Part shown: positions 12,482 to 20,878 of the stretch, piece after piece
How the letters are laid out: the number at the start of each line of letters is the position of its first letter
Position numbering within the stretch: the stretch's first letter is position 1
From: Comamonadaceae bacterium
Lineage (GTDB): Bacteria; Pseudomonadota; Gammaproteobacteria; Burkholderiales; Burkholderiaceae_C
Assembly: GCA_947374485.1 (NCBI GenBank)
Contig: CANCCF010000016.1
Location: 1 to 44,516, forward strand
Length of the DNA: 44,516 nucleotides
Direction of reading: 5' to 3'
The notes under the pieces: model-generated
The model's input: only the letters and a program-made list of their open reading frames with translations
Told to the model about the DNA's origin: nothing
Databases searched by the model: none
Translations under genes and position numbers: made by a program

Positions 12482-14167
12482 ATGCTGTCTGTAAAAAACG
12501 AACTTCTGCTGGCCCTGGCCACGTGCCTTGAAAACCTCTCTGCCGGTGCCGGTGCCAAAGCAGCTTTTGAATCCCCCAAGGTGGCCGCCCATGGCGACCT
12601 GGCCACCACCGCAGCCATGCAACTGGCCAAGCCCCTCAAGCGCAACCCGCGCCAACTGGCCGAAGAACTCTGTGCCGCCCTGCTGGCCGACACGGCCTAT
12701 GTGCGCTGGGTGGACGCGGTGGAGATTGCGGGCCCCGGCTTCATCAACATCCGCCTGAAGCCTGCGGCCAAGCAGGAAATCGTGCGCGAGGTGCTGGGCC
12801 AAGGCCCGCAGTTTGGCCAGCAGGTGTCCAACGGCCAGCGCCTGCTGGTGGAGTTTGTCTCGGCCAACCCCACCGGCCCGCTGCATGTGGGCCACGGCCG
12901 CCAGGCGGCGCTGGGCGATGCCATCTGCAACCTGTTCCAGAGCCAGGGTTGGGAGGTGTACCGCGAGTTCTATTACAACGACGCCGGTGTGCAGATCGCC
13001 ACCCTGGCCAGCAGCACCCAGCTGCGCGCCCAGGGCCTCAAACCGGGCGACGCCGCATGGCCCAGTGGCGAGAACGCCCAGGCCTACAACGGCGACTACA
13101 TTGCCGACATTGCCGCCGACTTTCTGGCAGGCAAAACCGTGCAGGCCGATGACCGCAGTTTCACCGGCAGCGGCGATGTGAGTGATCTGGACGGCATGCG
13201 CCAGTTTGCCGTGGCCTACCTGCGCCGCGAGCAGGACCTGGACCTCAAGGCCTTTGCGGTGAAGTTCGACAACTACTACCTGGAAAGCAGCCTCTACACC
13301 AGCGGCCGCGTGGCCGCCACGGTGCAGCGCCTGCAGGAAGCGGGCAAGACCTACGAAAAAGACGGCGCCCTGTGGCTGCAATCTACCGACTACGGCGACG
13401 ACAAGGACCGCGTCATGCAGAAGCAAGACGGCTCTTTCACCTACTTCGTGCCCGATGTGGCCTACCACATTGCCAAGTGGGAGCGCGGTTTCACCAAGGT
13501 GGTGAACATCCAGGGCACCGACCACCACGGCACCATTGCCCGCGTGCGCGCAGGCCTGCAGGCCGCCAACGTGGGCATTCCCGAGGGCTACCCCGACTAC
13601 GTGCTGCACACCATGGTGCGCGTGGTCAAGGGCGGCGAAGAGGTCAAGATCTCCAAGCGCGCGGGCAGCTATGTCACGCTGCGCGACCTGATCGAATGGA
13701 CCAGCAAAGATGCGGTGCGCTTCTTCCTGCTCAGCCGCAAGCCCGACACCGAGTACACCTTCGATGTCGACCTGGCTGTGGCCAAAAACAACGACAACCC
13801 GGTGTACTACGTGCAGTACGCCCATGCCCGCATCTGCTCGGTGCTCTCGGCCTGGGGCGGCGATGTGGCCCTGCTCAACACGGTGGATCTGTCGGCGCTG
13901 ACCAGCCCGCAGGCCCAGGCCCTGATGCTGCTGCTGGCCAAATACCCGGACATGCTCACGGCCGCCGCCAGCGGCTTTGCCCCGCATGACGTGACTTTTT
14001 ATTTGCGCGAGCTGGCCGCCTGCTACCACAGCTACTACGACGCCGAGCGCATTTTGGTGGACGACGAAGCTGTAAAGCGGGCCCGCCTGGCGCTCGTGGC
14101 TGCGACCGCGCAGGTGTTGCACAATGGCCTGGCGGTGCTGGGCGTGAGTGCCCCGCAAAAGATGTAA
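12482..14167 (+). CDS. argS: Arginyl-tRNA synthetase
   Basis: ArgS charges tRNA-Arg. The 561-residue class I synthetase has an N-terminal Add-1 domain (about 1-110), the HIGH-type motif HVGHG at 135-139 within SANPTGPLHVGHG, the KMSKS-equivalent VKISK near 388-392 followed by RAGSYVTLRDL, and the C-terminal DALR anticodon-binding domain (about 440-561) ending VLGVSAPQKM. Length matches the bacterial family. It is followed 21 nt later by a SPOR-domain gene in the same direction, a pairing I have seen in related betaproteobacteria; the two probably share a transcript. Confidence 0.96.
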   Translation: MLSVKNELLLALATCLENLSAGAGAKAAFESPKVAAHGDLATTAAMQLAKPLKRNPRQLAEELCAALLADTAYVRWVDAVEIAGPGFINIRLKPAAKQEIVREVLGQGPQFGQQVSNGQRLLVEFVSANPTGPLHVGHGRQAALGDAICNLFQSQGWEVYREFYYNDAGVQIATLASSTQLRAQGLKPGDAAWPSGENAQAYNGDYIADIAADFLAGKTVQADDRSFTGSGDVSDLDGMRQFAVAYLRREQDLDLKAFAVKFDNYYLESSLYTSGRVAATVQRLQEAGKTYEKDGALWLQSTDYGDDKDRVMQKQDGSFTYFVPDVAYHIAKWERGFTKVVNIQGTDHHGTIARVRAGLQAANVGIPEGYPDYVLHTMVRVVKGGEEVKISKRAGSYVTLRDLIEWTSKDAVRFFLLSRKPDTEYTFDVDLAVAKNNDNPVYYVQYAHARICSVLSAWGGDVALLNTVDLSALTSPQAQALMLLLAKYPDMLTAAASGFAPHDVTFYLRELAACYHSYYDAERILVDDEAVKRARLALVAATAQVLHNGLAVLGVSAPQKM

Positions 14168-14188
14168 AACCTGAAAGAGATACAAGGC

Positions 14189-14860
14189 ATGAAGCAAGCG
14201 GGCATGGCGCAAGCGGGCAAGACGCAACAGCGTGGCGGAACCTTTCTGGGGTTCATCATCGGCGTGGTGGTGGGCCTGGCCTGTGCGCTGGCGGTGGCAG
14301 TCTATGTGACCAAGGTGCCCGTGCCCTTCATCAACAAGGGCCAGACCCGCAGTGCCGACCAGGACGCCGAAGAAGCCAAGAAGAACAAGGACTGGGACCC
14401 CAACGCCCCGCTGTACGGCAAGAACCCGGCCAAGCCGGCGCTGGCAGCTGCGTCTGCTGCCTCTGCGGCCGCACCTGCGGTGGTGGCACCCGCCGCGCCG
14501 GGGGCCGCCAAGTCGGCCGATGTGAAACCCGCAGACACCAAAAAGCCCGAGGTCAAAGCCGCTGCCTCCGCCGACCCGATTGGCGAACTGGCCAAAGCCA
14601 AGACCGCTGCGGCCGAGGGCGAGCCCTTTGTCTACTGGGTGCAGGTGGGTGCCTACCGCACCGCAGAAGACGCCGAGAGCCAGCGCGCCAAGCTTTCGCT
14701 CAGCGGGATTGAAACCAAAATTTCCGAGCGTGAGCAGTCCGGGCGCACTGTGTTCCGCGTGCGCGTGGGCCCTTTCGACAAAAAGGAAGACGGTGAAAAG
14801 ACCAAGGACAAGCTCGACAAGGCCGGGCTGGAAACCGCGCTGGTGCGGGTGCAGCGCTGA
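14189..14860 (+). CDS. SPOR-domain inner-membrane protein (FtsN-like)
   Basis: A 223-residue bitopic protein: short cytoplasmic N-terminus, one membrane helix (about residues 17-41, GTFLGFIIGVVVGLACALAV), a long Ala/Pro/Lys-rich periplasmic linker (about 60-140), and a C-terminal SPOR domain (about 147-223: YWVQVGAYRTAEDAESQ ... VRVGPFDKKEDGEK). SPOR domains bind denuded septal peptidoglycan, so a role in cell division is likely. Topology and order match FtsN, but true FtsN function cannot be shown from sequence, as several SPOR proteins share this layout. It sits between argS and dsbA on the same strand. Confidence 0.85.
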   Translation: MKQAGMAQAGKTQQRGGTFLGFIIGVVVGLACALAVAVYVTKVPVPFINKGQTRSADQDAEEAKKNKDWDPNAPLYGKNPAKPALAAASAASAAAPAVVAPAAPGAAKSADVKPADTKKPEVKAAASADPIGELAKAKTAAAEGEPFVYWVQVGAYRTAEDAESQRAKLSLSGIETKISEREQSGRTVFRVRVGPFDKKEDGEKTKDKLDKAGLETALVRVQR

Positions 14861-14899
14861 AGCCTTGAACCTGTGTGATCAGAACCCAATTGGAGTGTT

Positions 14900-15553
14900 A
14901 TGAAACGTCGTGAATTTTCCCTGATGGCCTCGGGCACTGCCCTGACGCTGGGCACCCTGGCAAGCCCTGCGGCCCATGCCCAGGCCCCCAAATTTGAAGC
15001 CGGTGAAGACTACAACCTGCTGGACCCGCGCGCGCCGGTGGAAGCACCTGCGGGCAAGGTCGAGGTGGTGGAGTTCTTCTGGTACAGCTGCCCGCATTGC
15101 AACGCCTTCGAGCCCACGCTGGCGGCGTGGATTGCCAAGCTGCCCAAGGACATCGCCTTTCGCCGCGTGCCCGTGGCTTTCCGTGACGACTTTGTGCCGC
15201 AGCAGCGTCTGTACTACGCGCTCGACGCCATGGGCCTGGTCGACAAGCTGCATGCCAAGGTGTTTGCCGCTATCCACGTGGAGCGGCTCGACCTCGCCAA
15301 AGGGCCCGCCATCGTGGAGTGGGTTGCCAAGCAGGGCGTGGACAAGGCCAAGTTCAGCGAGCAGTTCAACTCCTTCACGGTGGCCAGCAAAGCCACCAAG
15401 GCCACGCAGCTGCAAAACGCCTACAAGGTCGAAGGTGTACCAGCGCTGGGTGTGGCCGGGCGCTTCTACACCGATGGCTCGCTGGCCAAGGGCATGGAGC
15501 GCGCACTCAAGGTGGTGGAGTCGCTGGCCACCAGCGTGCGCAGCGGCAAATAG
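14900..15553 (+). CDS. dsbA: Thiol:disulfide interchange protein DsbA
   Basis: DsbA introduces disulfide bonds into exported proteins. The 217-residue precursor has a signal peptide with a twin-arginine-like start (KRREFSLMAS) and cleavage after AHA near residue 28. The thioredoxin fold carries the CPHC active site (Cys64 and Cys67) within FFWYSCPHCNAFEP, and a cis-proline segment EGVPALGVAGRFYTDG. The helical insert lies between. ATG 14900 has GGAG 6-7 nt upstream. It is 39 nt downstream of the SPOR gene. DsbB is not in the window. Confidence 0.93.
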   Translation: MKRREFSLMASGTALTLGTLASPAAHAQAPKFEAGEDYNLLDPRAPVEAPAGKVEVVEFFWYSCPHCNAFEPTLAAWIAKLPKDIAFRRVPVAFRDDFVPQQRLYYALDAMGLVDKLHAKVFAAIHVERLDLAKGPAIVEWVAKQGVDKAKFSEQFNSFTVASKATKATQLQNAYKVEGVPALGVAGRFYTDGSLAKGMERALKVVESLATSVRSGK

Positions 15554-15565
15554 AGGGCGCGCAGG

Positions 15566-15595
15566 TTGCGGCGCGCAGCGAGCGGCGCATAGAAT
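15566..15595 (+). promoter_or_regulatory. Sigma-70 promoter of the DHH phosphoesterase gene
   Basis: TTGCGG (15566-15571) and TAGAAT (15590-15595) are separated by 18 bp. Transcription would begin near 15602, and the GCGGAG ribosome binding site (15615-15620) precedes ATG 15628. Confidence 0.55.
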
Positions 15596-15627
15596 GAATA
15601 CACCCTATACATCCAGCGGAGTGCCCC

Positions 15628-16557
15628 ATGTCGGAGACCAAATTCAGGCTTATCACCCGTAGCGATTTCGACGGGCTGGTATGCGCCGTACTGCTCAAGG
15701 AAATGGACCTGATCGATGACATCAAGTTCGTGCACCCCAAGGACATGCAGGACGGCAAGATCGAGGTCAGCAGCCGCGACATCACCACCAACCTGCCCTA
15801 TGTGCCGGGCGTGCACCTGTGCTTTGACCACCATGCCTCAGAGGCCATGCGCAACGAGAGCCAGTCCAACCACATCATCCATCCGGACGCGCCCTCGGCG
15901 GCGCGCGTGGTGTTCGAGCACTACGGCGGCACCTTCCGCTACGGCGAGCGTTTCAACGAAATGATGGAGGCGGTGGACAAGGGCGACTCGGCCCAGTTCA
16001 GTGAAGACGAAATCCTCAACCCCAGCGGCTGGGTGCTGCTGAACTACCTGATGGATTCGCGCACGGGCCTGGGGCGCTTCCGCGAATTCCGCGTCAGCAA
16101 CTACCAGTTGATGATGGACCTGATCGACTACTGCGCCCACCACGGCATTGACGACATCCTGCAGCTGCCCGACGTGGTGGAGCGCGTTGAGCTCTACCAC
16201 GAGCACGCGGCCAAGGCCAAAGCGCAGTTGCAGCTGTGCACCGAGGTGCACCACAACGTAGCGGTGGTCGATCTGCGCCAGGAAGCCACCATCTATGCGG
16301 TCAACCGCTTCATGGTCTACGCCCTATTTCCGCACACGAATATTTCCATGCACGTGATGTGGGGAGTACAAAAGCAGAACACCGTGTGCGCGGTGGGCAA
16401 GTCCATTACCAACCGTTCCTCCCCCGTCAACATTGGCGCCCTGATGCTGGTGTATGGCGGCGGTGGCCACGAGAACGCCGGCACCTGCCAGGTGCCCAAT
16501 GACCAGGCCGACGCGGTGGTGAAGCAACTGGTGGCGCGCATCAACGCATTGGGTTGA
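15628..16557 (+). CDS. DHH-family phosphoesterase
   Basis: A 309-residue cytoplasmic protein with the DHH-superfamily metal motifs: SDFDG at 12-16, DHH at 67-69 (CFDHHAS), an acidic motif MEAVDKGD, and the C-terminal DHHA1-type GGGGHENAGT from residue 277. Such enzymes cleave phosphoanhydride or phosphodiester bonds with Mn; relatives include exopolyphosphatases, oligoribonucleases (NrnA) and pyrophosphatases. Related proteins are often called exopolyphosphatase, but the substrate cannot be told from these motifs. It has its own promoter. The lptA gene follows after 67 nt. Confidence 0.85.
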   Translation: MSETKFRLITRSDFDGLVCAVLLKEMDLIDDIKFVHPKDMQDGKIEVSSRDITTNLPYVPGVHLCFDHHASEAMRNESQSNHIIHPDAPSAARVVFEHYGGTFRYGERFNEMMEAVDKGDSAQFSEDEILNPSGWVLLNYLMDSRTGLGRFREFRVSNYQLMMDLIDYCAHHGIDDILQLPDVVERVELYHEHAAKAKAQLQLCTEVHHNVAVVDLRQEATIYAVNRFMVYALFPHTNISMHVMWGVQKQNTVCAVGKSITNRSSPVNIGALMLVYGGGGHENAGTCQVPNDQADAVVKQLVARINALG

Positions 16558-16584
16558 CGGGCACGGAGCCTGCCAAGCGCTGGC

Positions 16585-16590
16585 TACAAT
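16585..16590 (+). promoter_or_regulatory. -10 element upstream of lptA
   Basis: TACAAT (five of six consensus bases) predicts a start near 16597 and a 28-nt leader to ATG 16625. It overlaps the alternative start ATG 16589, which argues against that upstream codon. I see no convincing -35 at 16-18 bp. Confidence 0.4.
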
Positions 16591-16624
16591 GGCCACCAGC
16601 GCTCTGAGCAAGTTTCGTGCCTTT

Positions 16625-17242
16625 ATGAATTACAAATTCCTTCTCTCTTTGGTGACCGCGGCCCTGCTATGGGGGGCGGGTCCGGTGCAGGCCGAAAAGG
16701 CCGACCGCAACAAGCCCATGAACATCGAGGCCGATGCCCTGCGCTACGACGACCTCAAGCAAATCAGCATCTTCACCGGGCGCGTGCTGCTGACCAAGGG
16801 CACGATCCAGATCCGTGGCGAGCGGCTCGAGGTGCGCCAGGACGCGGACGGCTACCAGTTCGGCGTGGCCACGGGTGCTGCCGACAAGCTGGCCTTCTTC
16901 CGGCAAAAGCGCGAGGCGCTGGACGAGTTCATCGAAGGCGAGGGCGAGACCATCACCTACGACGGCCGCGCCGACACCGTCACCTTCAGCCGCCACGCCC
17001 AGTTGCGCCGCCTGCGTGGCACCACCGTGGCCGATGAAATCACCGGCGCCAGCATCGTCTACGAAAACCTCACCGACCAGTTCAGTGTGGACGGCGTGGC
17101 CAAGAACGGCCCCAGCGGCGCCTTGGGCAGCGGCCGCGTGCGTGTCATGCTGAGCCCGAAGCCGGAGCCCGCCGCCAGTGCGCCGCCGGCCGACCCGGCC
17201 CGGCTCAAGCCCTCCTCCAATGTGACGGTGCCCCCGAAGTGA
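16625..17242 (+). CDS. lptA: Lipopolysaccharide transport periplasmic protein LptA
   Basis: LptA forms the periplasmic bridge that carries lipopolysaccharide from the inner-membrane LptBFGC complex to LptD in the outer membrane. The 205-residue precursor has a signal peptide (MNYKFLLSLVTAALLWG, cleavage after VQA) and an OstA/LptA beta-jellyroll (about 30-165) with MNIEADALRYDDLKQISIFTGRV at its start. The C-terminal tail is Pro/Ala-rich. Start 16625 was chosen because the signal peptide begins there and a -10 element overlaps the upstream ATG. Its TGA overlaps the GTG start of lptB. The usual lptC and kdsC partners are not next to it. Confidence 0.92.
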   Translation: MNYKFLLSLVTAALLWGAGPVQAEKADRNKPMNIEADALRYDDLKQISIFTGRVLLTKGTIQIRGERLEVRQDADGYQFGVATGAADKLAFFRQKREALDEFIEGEGETITYDGRADTVTFSRHAQLRRLRGTTVADEITGASIVYENLTDQFSVDGVAKNGPSGALGSGRVRVMLSPKPEPAASAPPADPARLKPSSNVTVPPK

Positions 17243-18006
17243 GTACCGCTGTGACCGATTTCACCGCGGGCAGCCTGACGGCGCAGCACCTGCAAAAGTC
17301 CTATGGCAAACGCCAGGTGGTCAAGGACGTGTCGCTCACCGTGCGCACCGGCGAGGTGGTGGGCCTCTTGGGCCCCAACGGCGCGGGCAAGACCACGTCG
17401 TTCTACATCATCGTCGGCTTGCTGCGCGCCAGCGGCGGCGACATTGCCATTGACGGTGAATCCATCGAGCACATGCCCATCCATCGCCGCGCACGCCTGG
17501 GGCTGGGCTATCTGCCGCAGGAGGCATCGATCTTTCGCAAGCTCAACGTGGAAGACAACGTACGCGCCGTGTTGGAACTGCAGCGCGATGAGGCTGGTGC
17601 GCCATTGAAATCTGCCGAAATCGAGAACCGCCTGACCAATCTGCTGCAGGAGCTGCGGGTGGAGCATTTGCGCGAGTCACCTGCCCTGGCCCTGTCGGGC
17701 GGCGAGCGCCGCCGGGTGGAGATTGCGCGGGCCCTGGCCACACGGCCGCGTTTCATTCTGCTCGACGAGCCCTTTGCCGGCATCGACCCGATTGCGGTGA
17801 TCGAGATCCAGCGCATCATCAATTTCCTCAAGGCGCGCGGCATTGGTGTGCTCATTACCGACCACAATGTGCGCGAGACCCTGGGCATTTGCGACCACGC
17901 CTACATCATCAGCGATGGCCGCGTGCTCGCCGAGGGCACGCCCTCCGAAATTGTCAACAACGCCGAGGTGCGCCGCGTGTACCTTGGTGAACACTTCAAG
18001 ATGTAG
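17239..18006 (+). CDS. lptB: Lipopolysaccharide export ATP-binding protein LptB
   Basis: LptB is the ATPase of the LptBFGC extractor. The 255-residue protein has Walker A GPNGAGKTT (45-53), Q-loop LPQEASIF, ABC signature LSGGERRRVEIARAL, Walker B FILLDEPFAGIDP and the switch ITDHNVRET; the combination of EASIFRKL and DPIAVIEIQ is specific to LptB. It starts with GTG 17239, which overlaps the lptA stop in GTGA, indicating translational coupling. A second GTG lies at 17251 and the extra N-terminal residues are not conserved, so the exact start is uncertain. rpoN follows after 17 nt. Confidence 0.96.
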   Translation: MSTAVTDFTAGSLTAQHLQKSYGKRQVVKDVSLTVRTGEVVGLLGPNGAGKTTSFYIIVGLLRASGGDIAIDGESIEHMPIHRRARLGLGYLPQEASIFRKLNVEDNVRAVLELQRDEAGAPLKSAEIENRLTNLLQELRVEHLRESPALALSGGERRRVEIARALATRPRFILLDEPFAGIDPIAVIEIQRIINFLKARGIGVLITDHNVRETLGICDHAYIISDGRVLAEGTPSEIVNNAEVRRVYLGEHFKM

Positions 18007-18023
18007 ATTCTGTTGATACCCGC

Positions 18024-19622
18024 ATGAAGCAAGGCCTCTCCCTACGCGTATCGCAGCACCTGGCGCTCACACCGCAGTTGCAGCAGTCCATCCGCCTGCT
18101 GCAGCTCTCCACCCTCGAGCTGAGCCAGGAGGTGGACCAGATGCTGGACGAAAACCCGTTTCTGGAGCTCGCCGAAGAGCATGCCGAGCGTGAAGACTTT
18201 GGTCTGGCGCAAACCGACACCCCGGTCAGCGAGGGTGACCGCGAGGCCGAATATGCCGCCACCCCCATGGCCGACATGGGCAGCGCCACCGTGACCAGCA
18301 CCAGCACGGACGAAGACAACGCGCCGCTGGGCGGCGACGAGGGCATTGACTGGGACGGCGACGGCAGCACCGACATGGCACCCGACGACGGCGAGTGGGG
18401 GGTGGATGCCAAAGCGCGCAGCAACAACCTCAATGGCGACGAAGACAAGGACGCCACCGAGCTGGCCCGCACGCAGGAGAGCCTGCAGGCCTTTTTGCAC
18501 CGCCAGGCGCTGGGGCTGCGTTTGAGTGCCGAAGACCGTGCCGCACTGCGCTTTCTGATCGAGTCGCTCAATGACGACGGTTACCTGGACGAGCCGCTGG
18601 AAGAACTGGCGCGCACCCTGAACCCGGCCGATGACGAAGAACTGCATGAGCTGGTGCACCACTTCTCGGTGGCGCTGGGCCTGCTGCACAGCCTCGAGCC
18701 GGTGGGCGTGGGCGCGCGGGGCTTGGCCGAATGCCTGCGCCTGCAAATCAGCGCCCTGCTGCAGAACGCGGAGCTGGACTGGGACGACCGTGCGGTGCTG
18801 GAAGTCGCCCTGCACATCTGCCAGCAGCCCATGGAGCTCCTGGCGCGCCGGGACATCAAGCGCCTGGTGCAACTCGGCGTCGGCAGCGACGCCCTGGTGC
18901 GCGAAGCCATTGCAGTCATCGCCCGGCTGGAGCCCAAGCCGGGGCGGCGCTTTGTCGATGTGGAGCGCAACATCGTGGTGCCCGATGTGCTGGTAACGCA
19001 GGTGAGCAACCCGAACAAGGCAGCGCAAGTCAAATTCCGCGTGATGCTCAACCCCGAGGTGATGCCGCGCCTCAAGGTACACGACATCTATGCCAACGTG
19101 CTGCGCAACCACCGTGGCGGACGGGACAGCGCCAGCCACGCCGCCCTGCAGCAGCGCCTGCAGGAAGCGCGCTGGTTCATCAAGAACATCCAGCAGCGCT
19201 TTGACACCATCCTGCGCGTGAGCACCGCCATCGTCGAGCGGCAAAAGAGTTTTTTCACCCACGGCGAGCTGGCCATGCGCCCGCTGGTACTGCGCGAGAT
19301 TGCCGATGAACTGGGCCTGCACGAGTCCACCATCAGCCGCGTCACCACTGCCAAATACATGGCCACGCCCTTCGGCACCTTTGAGCTGAAATATTTCTTT
19401 GGCTCAGGGCTTGGCACCGAGTCCGGCGGCAATGCGTCGAGCACGGCGGTGCGCGCCTTGATCAAACAATTCATCGGCGCCGAGAGCGCCAAAAAGCCGC
19501 TGTCGGACAACCAGATTTCCGAGATGCTCAAGGAGCAGGGCATTGAATGCGCCCGGCGCACCGTGGCCAAATACCGCGAGGGGCTGAAGATCGCCCCCGC
19601 CTCCCTACGCAAAGCGCTATGA
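18024..19622 (+). CDS. rpoN: RNA polymerase sigma-54 factor RpoN
   Basis: Sigma-54 directs RNA polymerase to -24/-12 promoters and needs an AAA+ activator. The 532-residue protein has region I, Gln/Leu-rich (LRVSQHLALTPQLQQSIRLLQLSTLEL), an expanded acidic region II (about 50-150), the core-binding domain (about 150-330), and the DNA-binding part with a helix-turn-helix and the RpoN box ARRTVAKYRE at 510-519. It is longer than the E. coli protein (477) mainly through the acidic region. It lies directly after lptB, the common proteobacterial order; the hpf-ptsN genes that often follow are replaced by a methyltransferase gene that overlaps the stop codon by 4 nt. Confidence 0.96.
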   Translation: MKQGLSLRVSQHLALTPQLQQSIRLLQLSTLELSQEVDQMLDENPFLELAEEHAEREDFGLAQTDTPVSEGDREAEYAATPMADMGSATVTSTSTDEDNAPLGGDEGIDWDGDGSTDMAPDDGEWGVDAKARSNNLNGDEDKDATELARTQESLQAFLHRQALGLRLSAEDRAALRFLIESLNDDGYLDEPLEELARTLNPADDEELHELVHHFSVALGLLHSLEPVGVGARGLAECLRLQISALLQNAELDWDDRAVLEVALHICQQPMELLARRDIKRLVQLGVGSDALVREAIAVIARLEPKPGRRFVDVERNIVVPDVLVTQVSNPNKAAQVKFRVMLNPEVMPRLKVHDIYANVLRNHRGGRDSASHAALQQRLQEARWFIKNIQQRFDTILRVSTAIVERQKSFFTHGELAMRPLVLREIADELGLHESTISRVTTAKYMATPFGTFELKYFFGSGLGTESGGNASSTAVRALIKQFIGAESAKKPLSDNQISEMLKEQGIECARRTVAKYREGLKIAPASLRKAL

Positions 19623-20878
19623 ACCAACTGCAACTCTTTTTACCTTGCGCCGCGGGCGTCGAGGATTATCTGGCGCCGGAGATCCTGCAGATCAGCGGCC
19701 TGCCTCCTGGCTGCATCACCAAGCAGCGCGGCGGTGTGGCGGTGCGCACCTCGCTCGACGATGCCATGCGCCTGAATCTGTACTGCCGCCTGGCGCAGCG
19801 CGTGTTGGTGCTGTTAAGTTACACCGAATACCGCAGCGAGAACGACCTGTACCGCGCCGCCATGGCCGTGCCGTGGGAGCGCTGGTTCACACCGCGCGAG
19901 AGCATCAAGATCGAAGTCACGGCCCAGCACAGCCCGCTCACCTCGCTCAACTTTGCCGCGCTCAAGGTCAAGGACGCGGTGTGCGACCGCTTCCGCGAAG
20001 TGGCAAACGGCGTGCGCCCGGATGTCAACACCCAGTGGCCCGATGTGCGCATCTACGCCCACCTGACCACTGATGCCTGCTCGCTCTACATCGACACCTC
20101 GGGCGAGCCGCTGTTCAAGCGCGGCTGGCGCGAGGACAAGGGCGACGCCCCACTGAAAGAAACCCTGGCCGCCGCCATGATTGCCGCCAGCGGCTGGGCC
20201 GCGGGTGACGCCGACCTGATGCCACTCTACGACCCCTGCTGCGGCAGCGGCACGATTGCCATCGAGGCGGCGCAGATTGCCTGCAACATTGCCGCCGGTT
20301 CGCTGCGCCGCTTTGCCTTTGAAAAATACGTGCCGTTTCGCCAGCAGGTCTGGGCCGACATGAAGAAGGAAGCGGCCGAGTCCGTGGTCAAACCCGATCC
20401 TGGGCAGAAGGCGCTGATCTACGGCAGCGATGTATCGCACCGCATGGTGGACTTTGCAGAGCGTAATGCCCAGCGCGCAGGCGTCGCCGATGTGATCGAG
20501 TTCCGCGGCGGCGACGCCTTGCAGCGCATGCCGCCGATTGAAGGCGGCGGCGTGATGATTCTGAACCCGCCCTATGGCGAGCGAATCGGCATTGGCGGTG
20601 TGGCGGGCGAGGGCGTGCAGGCCCGCTACGGCGCACGCGAGCTGGCCGAAACGCAGGACGGCGGTGAATTTTTCACGCAACTGGCCAGCCACTGGAAAAA
20701 GAATTTCTCCGGCTGGCAGGCCTGGATGCTCACGCCCGATTTGAAACTGCCGGGCAAGATGCGCCTGAAAGAATCGCGCCGCGTGCCCCTATGGAACGGC
20801 CCGCTGGAATGCCGCCTTTTTAAATTCGAGATGGTGGCCGGGCGCATGACCAAGGGCGCAGCCAATGGAGCCGAATAA
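19619..20878 (+). CDS. rlmL: THUMP-domain rRNA methyltransferase (RlmL-like)
   Basis: A 419-residue class I SAM-dependent methyltransferase: an N-terminal ferredoxin-like and THUMP RNA-binding part (about 1-160), then a UPF0020 Rossmann domain with the SAM motif DPCCGSGT from residue 205 and the catalytic NPPYGER at 316-322. In E. coli the equivalent activity (m2G2445 of 23S rRNA) is the N-terminal half of the RlmKL fusion; this protein has only that half. The position of methylation is inferred from family membership. Start ATG 19619 overlaps the rpoN stop (ATGA), showing coupling; its 3' end overlaps the PIN gene by 14 nt. Confidence 0.85.
   Translation: MNQLQLFLPCAAGVEDYLAPEILQISGLPPGCITKQRGGVAVRTSLDDAMRLNLYCRLAQRVLVLLSYTEYRSENDLYRAAMAVPWERWFTPRESIKIEVTAQHSPLTSLNFAALKVKDAVCDRFREVANGVRPDVNTQWPDVRIYAHLTTDACSLYIDTSGEPLFKRGWREDKGDAPLKETLAAAMIAASGWAAGDADLMPLYDPCCGSGTIAIEAAQIACNIAAGSLRRFAFEKYVPFRQQVWADMKKEAAESVVKPDPGQKALIYGSDVSHRMVDFAERNAQRAGVADVIEFRGGDALQRMPPIEGGGVMILNPPYGERIGIGGVAGEGVQARYGARELAETQDGGEFFTQLASHWKKNFSGWQAWMLTPDLKLPGKMRLKESRRVPLWNGPLECRLFKFEMVAGRMTKGAANGAE

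Noticed and set aside
12350..14227. A 625-codon minus-strand frame opposite argS
   Set aside because: Low-complexity composition and no domains; argS on the plus strand is certain.
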